8,748 bases of DNA from Staphylothermus sp. GTDB taxonomy: Archaea; Thermoproteota; Thermoprotei_A; Sulfolobales; Desulfurococcaceae. Both the position numbers and the translations under genes were made by a program. The notes under the pieces are model-generated. The model did not search any database and was not told where the DNA came from. It saw only the letters and a list, made by a program, of their open reading frames with translations. The stretch covers positions 1-8,748 of the forward strand of contig JAGHDU010000032.1 of NCBI GenBank assembly GCA_021159785.1. The letters run 5' to 3'. Below, piece after piece: positions 1 through 6,744 of the stretch (position 1 is the stretch's first letter; each line of letters starts with the position of its first letter).

Positions 1-2123
1 CCCATAGCTATTCCTAGAAAAGACCCAGTAAGTGCAACAGCATCGTTTATTCCATCACCAATATAAGCTACACGCCTCCCTTCTACTTGTAATTTATGTA
101 TAAGCTCTGATTTCTGCTCGGGACTCAGTTCGGCATACACGTCATCTATACCAAGTTCCTTTGCTACAATACTAGCCGTTTCAAAATTGTCTCCCGTCAG
201 AAGGATCGTTTTAGCTTTCATCCTGTTTTTAATATATTTAATTACATGAGGCGCCTCACTTCTAATCTTATCACCAACAACAATTAAGCCAGCAGGTTTT
301 TCTCCAATATATACGTATATGACTGTCTTACCCGACATTCTGTATTTTGATGCTTGCTTTTCCAATTCTCTAGGTATTTTAGCTCCCAAGTCATTTAGTA
401 GTTTATCAGATCCAATAACTATCTTTATTCCATCAACTATACCAATAACGCCTTTTCCAGGGACATGTTCATAAGACTTAGGATCCAGTATCTTGACGTT
501 GTTTTTACGACAGAAATTCATTATAGTTTTTCCTATAATATGCTCGCTTCTCGATTCGATGCTGCATACCAATTGTAAGAACTTATTCAATTCTATCTCA
601 TCATATAATATAATCTTCTCTACAACGGGTTCACCCACTGTGAGCGTGCCGGTCTTATCGAAACCAACTGTATCGATAGATAGGATTTTCTCAAAAACTC
701 TACTGTCCCTAATGAGTAGTCCTAACTTAGTTGCTTTGCTAACTGCTATAGATATAACTAGTGGTATAGCAATTCCTAATGGACAAGGACATGTGATTAC
801 AAGCACAGAAGCAGCAAACATAACAGCTAATCCTGGGTTTGATGGTTCAACTGTTAACCAATAAACAAGAGTTAATATGCTTATACATATGACTACCCAA
901 GTCATTGCACCCACGATTTTATCAGCTAGTCTTTGGATCCTGGGTTTTGATAATTGAGCCCTTTTAACAGACTCAATTATATGTGCTAACGAGGTATCTT
1001 CTCCTACGCGTGTGACTTTTATTCTTAAGAAACCTTGTTTGAGCATGGTTCCAGCAAGAACTGGGTCTCTCCTCTTACTGGATTTCTTAACGGGGACTGG
1101 CTCTCCCGTAAAAGTTGATTCATCAACCCACCCTTCTCCATCAATAACTATACCATCAACTACTATTCTCTCACCAGCCTTTACTTCAACAATATCACCT
1201 ACCCTTACCTCCTCTGGTTCAAGAATCGATACTTCCCCGTTTCTAACAACTCTTACTTTACTTCTCTGCAGTTCCATGAGTTTCTTTATAGCTTCTCCAG
1301 CCTTTGATCTTAGTCTTGACTCTATATATTCTCCCATAGATACAAATCCGAGTACTCCAGCAGAGGCCTCGAAATAAGCTTGTGCACCAGGAAATAATCC
1401 CATCATTACTGCGATGCTGTAAATATATGTTGTAGTAGTGGAGAGAGCAATTAATGAATCCATAACTGGCGCCAAAAGCAGTAATGCTCTATAACCCTTT
1501 GAAATAAGATCAATGTTTAACAATATAACTATCGAAGAAATAATGAAACCTAGAGAATCACTTATAGGCCACAGGGGATGCTTTAAACCTATGAGATTAA
1601 TACCATAGTATATTACCAGGAACAACCCTAGTATGAACGAGATAATTTTCCTATAAAGTACGCGCGTACTTTTTTGTTCTTCTAGTACTTCAAGTCTTTT
1701 TAGATGCTCCTTAGAGATCTTTTCAGCTTTAAAACCTAGATTACTTAGTATTTTTTCAACATCTTTCTCAGTAATACTATAGGGGTTAATTATAACTCGA
1801 ATAATTCCCGAGACATGGGATACATAACACCTAATCACACCAGTTTTCTTTTTCAAATACTCTTCTATAATCTCATAGTTATCAGCATTTTTTATGATGA
1901 AAATAATTTCCCTCTTTACAACATCATAACCAGCTTTGCGTATAGCTTCGACTATGTCTTTTGTTGAAACATGTTCTGAATCATATGTAACTATGGCTTC
2001 ATTTGTTGTAGAATCTATTCTAAAATCTATGAGTTGCTCTAATTTACTCAATGATCTTCTTATTGCTAAAACACAGCTTGGACAATCGACTCCTATAAGT
2101 TTAAACTTCTCCTTCACGATCAA
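1..2123 (-). CDS. copA: Heavy-metal (probably Cu+) translocating P1B-type ATPase, CopA-like, C-terminus outside window
   Basis: An ATP-driven metal exporter of the cytoplasmic membrane. The frame is open for 707 codons to the left edge, so the last membrane helices are missing. Seen in order: an HMA domain at about residues 4-68 with a CPSC site (C14, C17); a second HMA-like fold at 72-136 without cysteines; membrane helices from about 155; the actuator TGEP at 339-342; the TM6 motif CPCPLG from C445; the phosphorylation site DKTGT at D489; SEHIIGK with H528; and GDGINDAVAL from about 689. CPC in TM6 is typical of Cu+/Ag+ pumps. Unusual are Pro448 after CPC (usually Ala/Ser), Ile529 where the HP motif has Pro, and Val696 where GDGxNDAP has Pro. 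The chosen TTG start lies 5 nt after GGTGA (2133-2129). GTG at 2132 follows an in-frame TAG directly but overlaps that signal; GTG at 2117 is also possible. Copper specificity is inferred, because the TM7/TM8 residues are not in view. Confidence 0.93.
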   Translation of the reverse strand, partial: MIVKEKFKLIGVDCPSCVLAIRRSLSKLEQLIDFRIDSTTNEAIVTYDSEHVSTKDIVEAIRKAGYDVVKREIIFIIKNADNYEIIEEYLKKKTGVIRCYVSHVSGIIRVIINPYSITEKDVEKILSNLGFKAEKISKEHLKRLEVLEEQKSTRVLYRKIISFILGLFLVIYYGINLIGLKHPLWPISDSLGFIISSIVILLNIDLISKGYRALLLLAPVMDSLIALSTTTTYIYSIAVMMGLFPGAQAYFEASAGVLGFVSMGEYIESRLRSKAGEAIKKLMELQRSKVRVVRNGEVSILEPEEVRVGDIVEVKAGERIVVDGIVIDGEGWVDESTFTGEPVPVKKSSKRRDPVLAGTMLKQGFLRIKVTRVGEDTSLAHIIESVKRAQLSKPRIQRLADKIVGAMTWVVICISILTLVYWLTVEPSNPGLAVMFAASVLVITCPCPLGIAIPLVISIAVSKATKLGLLIRDSRVFEKILSIDTVGFDKTGTLTVGEPVVEKIILYDEIELNKFLQLVCSIESRSEHIIGKTIMNFCRKNNVKILDPKSYEHVPGKGVIGIVDGIKIVIGSDKLLNDLGAKIPRELEKQASKYRMSGKTVIYVYIGEKPAGLIVVGDKIRSEAPHVIKYIKNRMKAKTILLTGDNFETASIVAKELGIDDVYAELSPEQKSELIHKLQVEGRRVAYIGDGINDAVALTGSFLGIAM

Positions 2124-2138
2124 ATTGATCACCTAAAT

Positions 2139-2783
2139 TCATTGATGTTTCCAGTCGTATTCCAGCACTATATTCATACGGTAACGAATTATGCATTCAT
2201 AATGCAATGTGAAAAGATTCTCTGTTGAGATATGAGGCTGCTCCACATATATGGGCCCAGCCACATTATTTACATGAGTTATAGAAATTAACTTGGTCTT
2301 CTCATCCATAGTATTATCTAATTCTTTTATTTTCGAGTAGCTGTTATCATTTACATTTATTGCGTGGATATTAACGCCTTCAAGTTCAGTTAATTTATAC
2401 CATGGCAATAGATCGCTATAATGAATCATGAACGTTAGTACTATTTCATTGCCTCTACCTAGGTTGCAGGGAGCCAAAGAATATACAGCTATATTTATTG
2501 CATCAGAAGTGTTTTTGACAAGAGTTACTTCATCTGTTTCAGCATTAACGAAGCGGGAAACAGTTTCATGGTCCTCTTTATACATCTCACTAGCCATCAT
2601 ACTTAGATAGCGAATCCCCCTATGAATGTTAGCATTATAACTACTATAATATTTCATAACAGCTTCTATGACTTGATATGGCTTCTGACTAGTTGCAGTA
2701 TTATCGGAGTAAATTATAGGTTTCCCGTTCTTACAGCATCTAAATATGGGAAAACTTTCTCCGCTCATGTGTGGGTCCAACAT
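2139..2783 (-). pseudogene. Truncated SufS-like cysteine desulfurase (class V aminotransferase) remnant
   Basis: The 214-residue product matches the N-terminal half of the SufS/CsdA group: FPIFR followed by NGKPIIYSDNTATSQKP (19-35), YNANIHRGIRYLS (49-61), NTSDAINIAVYSLA (91-104), GNEIVLTFMIHYSDLLPW (111-128) and TKLISITHVNNVAG (163-176). After about residue 176 (near 2256) the resemblance stops and about 38 unrelated residues follow. Family members are about 400 residues long, and the missing half holds the PLP-binding lysine and the cysteine that accepts sulfur, so desulfurase activity is not expected. Other drift includes YSDNTATS for YLDNAATS and HY where SufS has HH. ATG at 2783 is preferred because similarity begins right after it and a T-rich TATA-like stretch (about 2808-2799) lies roughly 20 nt upstream; the frame itself is open to 2915. 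The stop is 6 nt upstream of the GGTGA signal of the ATPase gene. It could instead be an expressed short paralogue, but I favour decay by a 3' deletion. Confidence 0.75.
2168..2206 (-). promoter_or_regulatory. Possible copA promoter and palindromic operator
   Basis: TGCATTCATAATGCA at 2192-2206 is a perfect 6-bp inverted repeat around 3 bases. About 18 bp downstream on the minus strand is a TATA-like AATATAG (2174-2168). It would place transcription start near 2145, giving a leader of about 20 nt that contains the GGTGA signal of the ATPase gene. The site lies in the stretch where the truncated SufS-like frame no longer resembles its family, so it may be original copA upstream DNA. Binding by a metal-responsive regulator is inference only; short palindromes are common in AT-rich DNA. 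Confidence 0.3.
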
Positions 2784-3000
2784 GTTGTTAATCTCAGAAT
2801 AAAAAAGTGGGATAGAAGCTAATAAATGCTTATTTCTAGAACATATGATCTCATAAATCTCGATTTTACAGACAAAAATAAAAGGAGAAAAATATTGATT
2901 AGAACGTATTATCACGTAAGAAAGATTAATGGAGGCTATTATTTAAATAAAAAGGAATACCATGATTTACAAGCAGAGAAGCAAACTAGGCTAAAGAGTA

Positions 3001-3240
3001 TCATGTATAGTTTTTTTGAGAAAGTTCTATCTTGAGCTTAGTTATCATTGCTCTGTCTATGAGGTATATGTCTTGTTTTTCTTCTAGGTATAGTTCTAGT
3101 GCTTCACGTATATTTTCTAGAGCCTCATCAACAGTTCTTCCCTGACTAGATACACCACTAGTAGGCTCATAAACCACATACCACTTGCCCTCACGCCAAA
3201 CAAACACAGTAATCTCTACTTCACCGCTCAAAATATACAC
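3001..3240 (-). CDS. HicB-like small protein (UPF0150/HicB antitoxin family)
   Basis: This 79-residue protein has the small alpha/beta fold signature of the HicB family: a strand pair around ITVFVWREGKWYVVYEP (10-26), then GVSSQGRTVDEALENIREAL (29-48) and a charged helix ending in YLEE. The family is known mostly as antitoxins to HicA mRNA interferases, but many archaeal members are short stand-alone proteins without a DNA-binding C-terminus, as here. I looked on both sides for a HicA-like frame (about 60-80 residues) and found none, so this copy appears to be an orphan. GTG at 3240 is chosen because a TTTAAA element at 3273-3268 would start transcription near 3244, giving a nearly leaderless message. 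A TTG at 3252 would add four residues. Its function as an antitoxin is not shown. Confidence 0.72.
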   Translation of the reverse strand: MYILSGEVEITVFVWREGKWYVVYEPTSGVSSQGRTVDEALENIREALELYLEEKQDIYLIDRAMITKLKIELSQKNYT

Positions 3241-3267
3241 CTTAATATCCAAATTGATATTGATCGC

Positions 3268-3273
3268 TTTAAA
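3268..3273 (-). promoter_or_regulatory. TATA box candidate for the HicB-like gene
   Basis: TTTAAA inside an A/T tract is centred about 30 nt upstream of the GTG at 3240. Archaeal TATA boxes are centred about 26 nt before transcription start, so this predicts a very short leader or a leaderless message. Confidence 0.35.
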
Positions 3274-3515
3274 TTTTTCAGTCGTTCATGGATTTTATGT
3301 TTCAGTCAAGTAGGGGTAGTATTACTTGGTCTATTCGCCTTTAATGAAGACTGAAAATCATAGTCTCTATGGGCGGGACTTGTACCTATATATTAGAACC
3401 GTGAAGAGTAAGGGTAAGAAGTACCGTTATCTTGTTATCGAGGAGTATCTCGATAGTGGTAAGCGTAAGACGCTTCTAAGTATTCCTGTGGAACAAGCTA
3501 TTGAAAAATTGTTAA

Positions 3516-3575
3516 TGGTGCGGGGGGTGGGATTTGAACCCACGCAGGCCTACGCCACCGGGTCCTCAACCCGGC
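3516..3575. other. Candidate att site in the 3' half of tRNA-Leu
   Basis: If the overlapping plus-strand frame is int(N), the recombination core should lie in the tRNA 3' half, from about the anticodon loop to the CCA end. No second copy of this stretch was seen elsewhere in the window, so the opposite border cannot be placed here. The assignment rests entirely on the int(N) interpretation. Confidence 0.3.
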
Positions 3576-3603
3576 CCCTTTGGCCAGGCTCGGGCACCCC
3601 CGC
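3516..3603 (-). tRNA. tRNA-Leu (anticodon GAG), CCA encoded
   Basis: Read on the minus strand, the acceptor stem GCGGGGG pairs with CCCCCGC, followed by discriminator A and a genomically encoded CCA (3518-3516). The anticodon stem CCGGG/CCCGG encloses the seven-base loop TTGAGGA, so the anticodon is GAG, reading CUC and CUU leucine codons. The T arm is GTGGG-TTCAAAT-CCCAC. A long variable arm (TGGCGTAGGCCTGC region) marks it as class II, as expected for leucine. No intron is seen. Without CCA the gene is 85 nt. Its 3' half is also the possible integration site of a mobile element, because the plus-strand int(N)-like frame runs into it. Confidence 0.97.
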
Positions 3604-3643
3604 TTCTCAAGGGGCTCGTATATTTGTATTTTGGTTATGGAGG

Positions 3644-3649
3644 TTTAAA
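3644..3649. promoter_or_regulatory. TTTAAA element possibly serving tRNA-Leu and the flavin-reductase-like gene
   Basis: A self-complementary TTTAAA lies between the divergent tRNA (5' end 3603) and the ATG at 3694. A start about 26 nt away would fall near 3621 on the minus strand (tRNA leader of about 18 nt) and near 3673 on the plus strand (mRNA leader of about 20 nt). Another TATA-like run, GTATATTT at 3618-3625, seems too close to the tRNA. Dual use is inferred from spacing alone. Confidence 0.35.
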
Positions 3650-3693
3650 GGTTTTCTAGTATGTTCTCTATAGTTATTAATCGGTGTTGGGCT

Positions 3694-4251
3694 ATGTATT
3701 CGTATAAACAAATTGATCCTAGTGAGTATCGTGTATTGCATCCTAGACCAGCTTATCTCATTGTGTCTAGGAATGGTAGTGGTAGATTGAATGTTATGGC
3801 TGCTTCTTGGGTTTCTCCTGTTAGTGAGGAGCCGCCATTGATAATTGTTGCTATTGGTAGGGGGTCTTTGACTAGAGAATATATTCTTGAGACAAAGGAG
3901 TTTACTATAAACATTGTTGGTGAAGAACATCTTAACCTAACCTTTAAGGCAGGAACAGTTTCTGGCCGTAGTGTTGATAAGTGGAAGATGCTTGGATTAG
4001 AAGAGTTACCTTCTAAGTATATAAGTGTACCGGGGATAAAGGGTTCTTATGGCTTTATTGAATGTGTTCTAAACAAGGTTGTTGAAGCAGGGGAATGTGA
4101 CTTATTATTCTGTGAGCCCAAGGCTATTCATGTCCGCGAAGACCTCTACACTAGGTATGGTTGGGATTTGAAGAAAGCAAAGATATTACTCCATATTGGG
4201 GGAAGAGCATTCACAATACCAGGCAAGCTATTACTCGCTGAAAAGAAGTGA
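3694..4251 (+). CDS. Flavin reductase-like FMN-binding split-barrel protein
   Basis: A 185-residue protein of the flavin reductase-like domain family, which binds FMN in a split beta-barrel and commonly acts as an NAD(P)H:flavin oxidoreductase or a related flavoprotein in the cytoplasm. The family's N-terminal signature is clear: LHPRPAYLIVSR (15-26), then NVMAASWVSPVSEEPPLIIV (33-52), the flavin-contacting segment, followed by REYILETKEFTINIVGEEHL. The length is normal and no extra domain is visible. The ATG at 3694 is chosen because similarity begins soon after it and a GGTG lies 8 nt upstream (3682-3685); an upstream in-frame ATG at 3661 would add 11 unlikely residues. A TTTAAA at 3644-3649 is a suitable promoter. 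The next gene starts about 40 nt downstream on the same strand. The natural electron donor and acceptor cannot be told from the sequence. Confidence 0.88.
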   Translation: MYSYKQIDPSEYRVLHPRPAYLIVSRNGSGRLNVMAASWVSPVSEEPPLIIVAIGRGSLTREYILETKEFTINIVGEEHLNLTFKAGTVSGRSVDKWKMLGLEELPSKYISVPGIKGSYGFIECVLNKVVEAGECDLLFCEPKAIHVREDLYTRYGWDLKKAKILLHIGGRAFTIPGKLLLAEKK

Positions 4252-4289
4252 TGCGACAAACCTTTATTTCGTAAGTAGTGATTAAATAT

Positions 4290-4988
4290 GTGGTGAAACC
4301 ATTGCCTAAAGTTAAAGTAAAACTGGTCTCTTGGGAAGAGATAGTTGATTGGGCATGGAATCTCGCCAAGATAATAAAGAAGGATGGTTATAAACCAGAT
4401 GTTATTGTAGCACTTGCTAGAGGAGGCTATGTCCCCGGACGTCTCTTATGTGATTTCCTAGATGTTGAGAACTTATTAAGTATTCAGAGCCAGCACTGGA
4501 CAGAAGCAGCTAAGGCTGAGGAGAGAGCTATTATTAAGTTTCCATACAAAGTAGACCTAAGCAACTACACCGTCCTCGTAGTAGATGACATAGTAGATAC
4601 TGGTGATACTCTCAAGCTTGCTAGAGACTATGTAGCAGAACACTGGAATCCAAAACAACTCAAAACAGCAGCACTACAATGGATAAGCCCTGTAGCAAAA
4701 TTCAAGCCAGACTACTACTACATAGAGGTAACGGACTGGACATGGTTCCAATATCCATGGACAAGACTAGAAGATACTTATCAGTTCATAAAGAGAATAG
4801 TCACAGAAACATATAAGGAGACTGGTAAGAAGGAGTGGACCTATGAGGAAATGGTAGAGACTTTCAAGGAATGGTATGGCATAGATGTTGGTGATAGATA
4901 CTACAAAGACGCACTAGAGATACTCATCGAGAAAAAGATACTGGAATACAATGAAGAGACAAAGAAATACATCTATATAGCAGGGTGA
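4290..4988 (+). CDS. Purine-type phosphoribosyltransferase (COG2236-like)
   Basis: Transfers the phosphoribosyl group of PRPP to a nitrogenous base, most likely a purine, in cytoplasmic nucleotide salvage. The 13-residue PRPP-loop family signature is seen as [11 protein letters not shown] (97-107), with the two acidic residues at D99-D100. The pyrophosphate-loop region is [14 protein letters not shown] (around R44-G46). A C-terminal extension of about 70 residues (from about 162) looks helical and is common in archaeal members. Its gene lies directly before MTAP, whose product adenine or another purine may be its substrate; adenine versus hypoxanthine/guanine cannot be decided. The start is uncertain: GTG at 4290 has GTGAT 7 nt upstream, GTG 4293 is equally in frame, and GTG 4278 would add four residues but lacks a ribosome signal. 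A TATA-like CTTTATTT at about 4261-4268 could give a near-leaderless start. Its TGA stop is embedded in the GGGTGA signal of the next gene. Confidence 0.85.
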   Translation: MVKPLPKVKVKLVSWEEIVDWAWNLAKIIKKDGYKPDVIVALARGGYVPGRLLCDFLDVENLLSIQSQHWTEAAKAEERAIIKFPYKVDLSNYTVLVVDDIVDTGDTLKLARDYVAEHWNPKQLKTAALQWISPVAKFKPDYYYIEVTDWTWFQYPWTRLEDTYQFIKRIVTETYKETGKKEWTYEEMVETFKEWYGIDVGDRYYKDALEILIEKKILEYNEETKKYIYIAG

Positions 4989-4995
4989 AGCAGTG

Positions 4996-5817
4996 ATGCT
5001 CGTAGAGCCTCCAGTAAAAGCAGAGATCGCTGTAATAGGAGGCAGTGGAATATATAACATTCCGGGACTAGAGAACATCAGAGAATACAAGATCTACACA
5101 CCATACGGAGCACCAAGCGATAACGTAATTGTAGGAGAACTAAATGGTAGAACAATAACCTTCCTACCACGTCACGGCAGGGGACACAAATACCCACCTC
5201 ATAGAGTCAATTATAGAGCAAACATATGGGCTTTGAAAAGCATAGGTGTTAAATGGATAATAGCATTCTCAGCCGTTGGTAGTCTTAGAGAAGACTATAA
5301 ACCAGGAGACTTCGTAGTCCCCGACCAATTCATAGATATGACCAAAGGAATAAGACCAATGACATTCTTCGAGGGAGGAGTAGTAGCACATGTGAGCATG
5401 GCTGATCCCTTCTGTGAACACCTTAGAAGAATAATACTTGAAGCAACCAGAGAAGTACCGGAGATAAGAATACATGATAAAGGAGCCTATATATGTATAG
5501 AGGGACCACGTTTCTCAACGAGAGCAGAGAGTAGAATATGGAAAGATGTATTCAAAGCAGATATTATAGGAATGACCCTGGTACCAGAAATAAATCTTGC
5601 ATGCGAAGCACAGATATGTTATGCTACAGTGGCTATGGTTACAGACTATGATGTATGGGCCGAGAAACCCGTGACAGCTGAAGAAGTCATAAAAACAATG
5701 AATGAAAACATAGAAAAAGCTAAAAAGCTACTGCCGAGAATTATCGAGAAGATACCGGAGAAACCCAAGGAGGAGCTCTGTAGTTGTTGCAAAAGCTTAG
5801 AGACAGCACTAATGTAG
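4996..5817 (+). CDS. mtnP: S-methyl-5'-thioadenosine phosphorylase (MTAP, Sulfolobus MTAP II type)
   Basis: Phosphorolyses methylthioadenosine, the by-product of polyamine synthesis, to adenine and methylthioribose-1-phosphate. Residues (273 aa) fit trimeric/hexameric purine nucleoside phosphorylases of the MTAP branch: IGGSGIY with S17, LPRHGRGH with R59-H60, [38 protein letters not shown] with M193, and TDYDVW at 216-221, whose aspartates mark 6-aminopurine specificity. The seven cysteines (140, 167, 203, 208, 262, 264, 265) are arranged as in Sulfolobus solfataricus MTAP II, including the C-terminal CSCC. In that enzyme they form intrasubunit disulfides and a CXC unit that raise thermal stability; equivalent pairs here would be 140-208, 203-265 and 262-264. 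ATG 4996 is preferred over the adjacent GTG 4993 because GGTGA (4984-4988), overlapping the stop of the upstream gene, is then 7 nt away. The end overlaps the next gene by about 34 nt. Confidence 0.97.
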   Translation: MLVEPPVKAEIAVIGGSGIYNIPGLENIREYKIYTPYGAPSDNVIVGELNGRTITFLPRHGRGHKYPPHRVNYRANIWALKSIGVKWIIAFSAVGSLREDYKPGDFVVPDQFIDMTKGIRPMTFFEGGVVAHVSMADPFCEHLRRIILEATREVPEIRIHDKGAYICIEGPRFSTRAESRIWKDVFKADIIGMTLVPEINLACEAQICYATVAMVTDYDVWAEKPVTAEEVIKTMNENIEKAKKLLPRIIEKIPEKPKEELCSCCKSLETALM

Positions 5818-6695
5818 AATCATACGTGAAGAGAATAGAGAAACTCGAAAAAGAATCAAGGAATCTCTCTGAAAAAATACTTGGTTTCTTACAAGAAAAA
5901 GAAAACGATATAATAATAACTTATCATAGACAGGGGTATTTACCAGCTTCTATTCTATATTGGTTCACCGTGGTTATGGATCAAGAATCACGAGTAATAT
6001 TTAATGAAGCAAACACTATCTCTTATTACACTGTTGTTTATAGGAATCCAAGTAAACTCATATTCTTCACAACGAATCCTGTCTCAAGCTCTACGATAAA
6101 CCTGCTTCAAGCATCCCAGCTCACAGGTAATAAGATATTATTTATCTCGCCGAAACCTACACAACCACACTTGCTGGATATGTTGTCAAAGTATGATCCG
6201 GTATATATAAGCATAAGTGATGAACTAGAGGCTTCACTATTAATGGCTATGGCGGCTTATCATGCTGCATCAAAGCATTATAGGACGAGAATGGGGAGGA
6301 GAGGAGAGAGGCTATATAAGCATTCAGAAGAAGGGTTCACACCAATAGTTAATGAACTAATAAGGATTTACTTGGAGAAACTCGAGAAAATAATCAATGA
6401 AAACGAAGTTATAGTAACCTCTAGTAAAATGCTGGAGCCTTCAGCAACATATTTCGTGGAAACGCTGAGGAGGCTTAATATAAAATCACATTATGAGAAA
6501 CCAGAAGAAGTAATCGGCCCGTGTAGCTTATTATTGCTTGGGACAACTGTGGAAGAGTATTTCATAAGGGAGATTCTCTTCAAATACAGAATGATGAATA
6601 TACAATTAAACGATATAGTTATGAACACTGATCCCCTTGAAGCACAGCTCTATATAGCACTTCTAGCATTGTACTTGATCCATAGCAAAAGCTAA
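5784..6695 (+). CDS. Divergent double SIS-like domain protein of unknown function
   Basis: I do not recognise this 303-residue protein with certainty. Its layout suggests two sugar-isomerase (SIS) type halves, as in the isomerase part of GlmS-like enzymes. A charged helix (about 13-40) leads into [19 protein letters not shown] (43-61), then [20 protein letters not shown] (91-110), resembling the Ser/Thr-rich phosphosugar loop. Each half ends in a similar helix: [19 protein letters not shown] (146-164) and [20 protein letters not shown] (283-302). This internal similarity supports duplication. SIS proteins bind or isomerise phosphosugars; whether this one does is unknown. The start TTG 5784 follows AGGAGG (5769-5774) by 9 nt and lies inside the end of MTAP, so translation is probably coupled. 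GTG 5826, after the MTAP stop, is an alternative without a good ribosome signal. No signal peptide or clear membrane helix is seen. Confidence 0.6.
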   Translation: MLQKLRDSTNVESYVKRIEKLEKESRNLSEKILGFLQEKENDIIITYHRQGYLPASILYWFTVVMDQESRVIFNEANTISYYTVVYRNPSKLIFFTTNPVSSSTINLLQASQLTGNKILFISPKPTQPHLLDMLSKYDPVYISISDELEASLLMAMAAYHAASKHYRTRMGRRGERLYKHSEEGFTPIVNELIRIYLEKLEKIINENEVIVTSSKMLEPSATYFVETLRRLNIKSHYEKPEEVIGPCSLLLLGTTVEEYFIREILFKYRMMNIQLNDIVMNTDPLEAQLYIALLALYLIHSKS

Positions 6696-6744
6696 AATAA
6701 AGAAGAAGGATTATGAAAACAATAGCATTACATAGGTGACGCTA

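Larger units (their letters stand above)
3344..3673 (+). pseudogene. Possible int(N) fragment of an SSV-type integrase overlapping tRNA-Leu
   Basis: From ATG 3344 the frame encodes about 58 residues rich in basic and beta-prone stretches (LYLYIRTVKSKGKKYRYLVI, then EEYLDSGKRKTLLSIP and VEQAIEKLLM). It then enters the 3' end of the minus-strand tRNA and continues without a stop through the whole tRNA (MVRGVGFEPTQAYATGSS and on) to TAG at 3673. In SSV-type archaeal integrases the attachment site lies inside the 5' part of the integrase gene and matches the 3' half of a tRNA. Integration splits the gene and leaves a short int(N) reading into the tRNA. Length, direction and position fit that model. 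No catalytic tyrosine-recombinase residues are present, as expected for int(N). An upstream in-frame TTG at 3326 exists. I do not recognise the first 58 residues with certainty, and open frames across GC-rich tRNA genes also arise by chance, so this is a hypothesis. Confidence 0.45.

Noticed and set aside
493..2136. Plus-strand open frames at 493-864, 1012-1377 and 1936-2136
   Set aside because: They lie antisense to the clear P-type ATPase, are Ser/Thr-rich and low in complexity, and match no family.
2428..2822. Two plus-strand frames inside the SufS-like remnant
   Set aside because: The minus-strand frame has clear family motifs; these are its shadows.
2826..3035. Plus-strand frame of 69 codons between the SufS-like remnant and the HicB-like gene
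   Set aside because: It is lysine/tyrosine/asparagine-rich as expected of AT-rich DNA, has no recognisable motif or good ribosome site, and overlaps the end of the HicB-like gene. The roughly 220 bp between 2784 and 3000 otherwise show nothing I can support.
3276..3307. Direct repeat TTTCAGTC at 3276-3283 and 3300-3307
   Set aside because: Eight bases repeated twice 24 bp apart, with no further copies, is too little to call an operator, iteron or CRISPR-like repeat.
3607..3930. Minus-strand frame of 107 codons
   Set aside because: It is antisense to the flavin-reductase-like gene and has shadow-type composition rich in Asn, Thr and Arg.
5269..5475. Minus-strand frame inside MTAP
   Set aside because: It is a shadow of a confidently identified gene.
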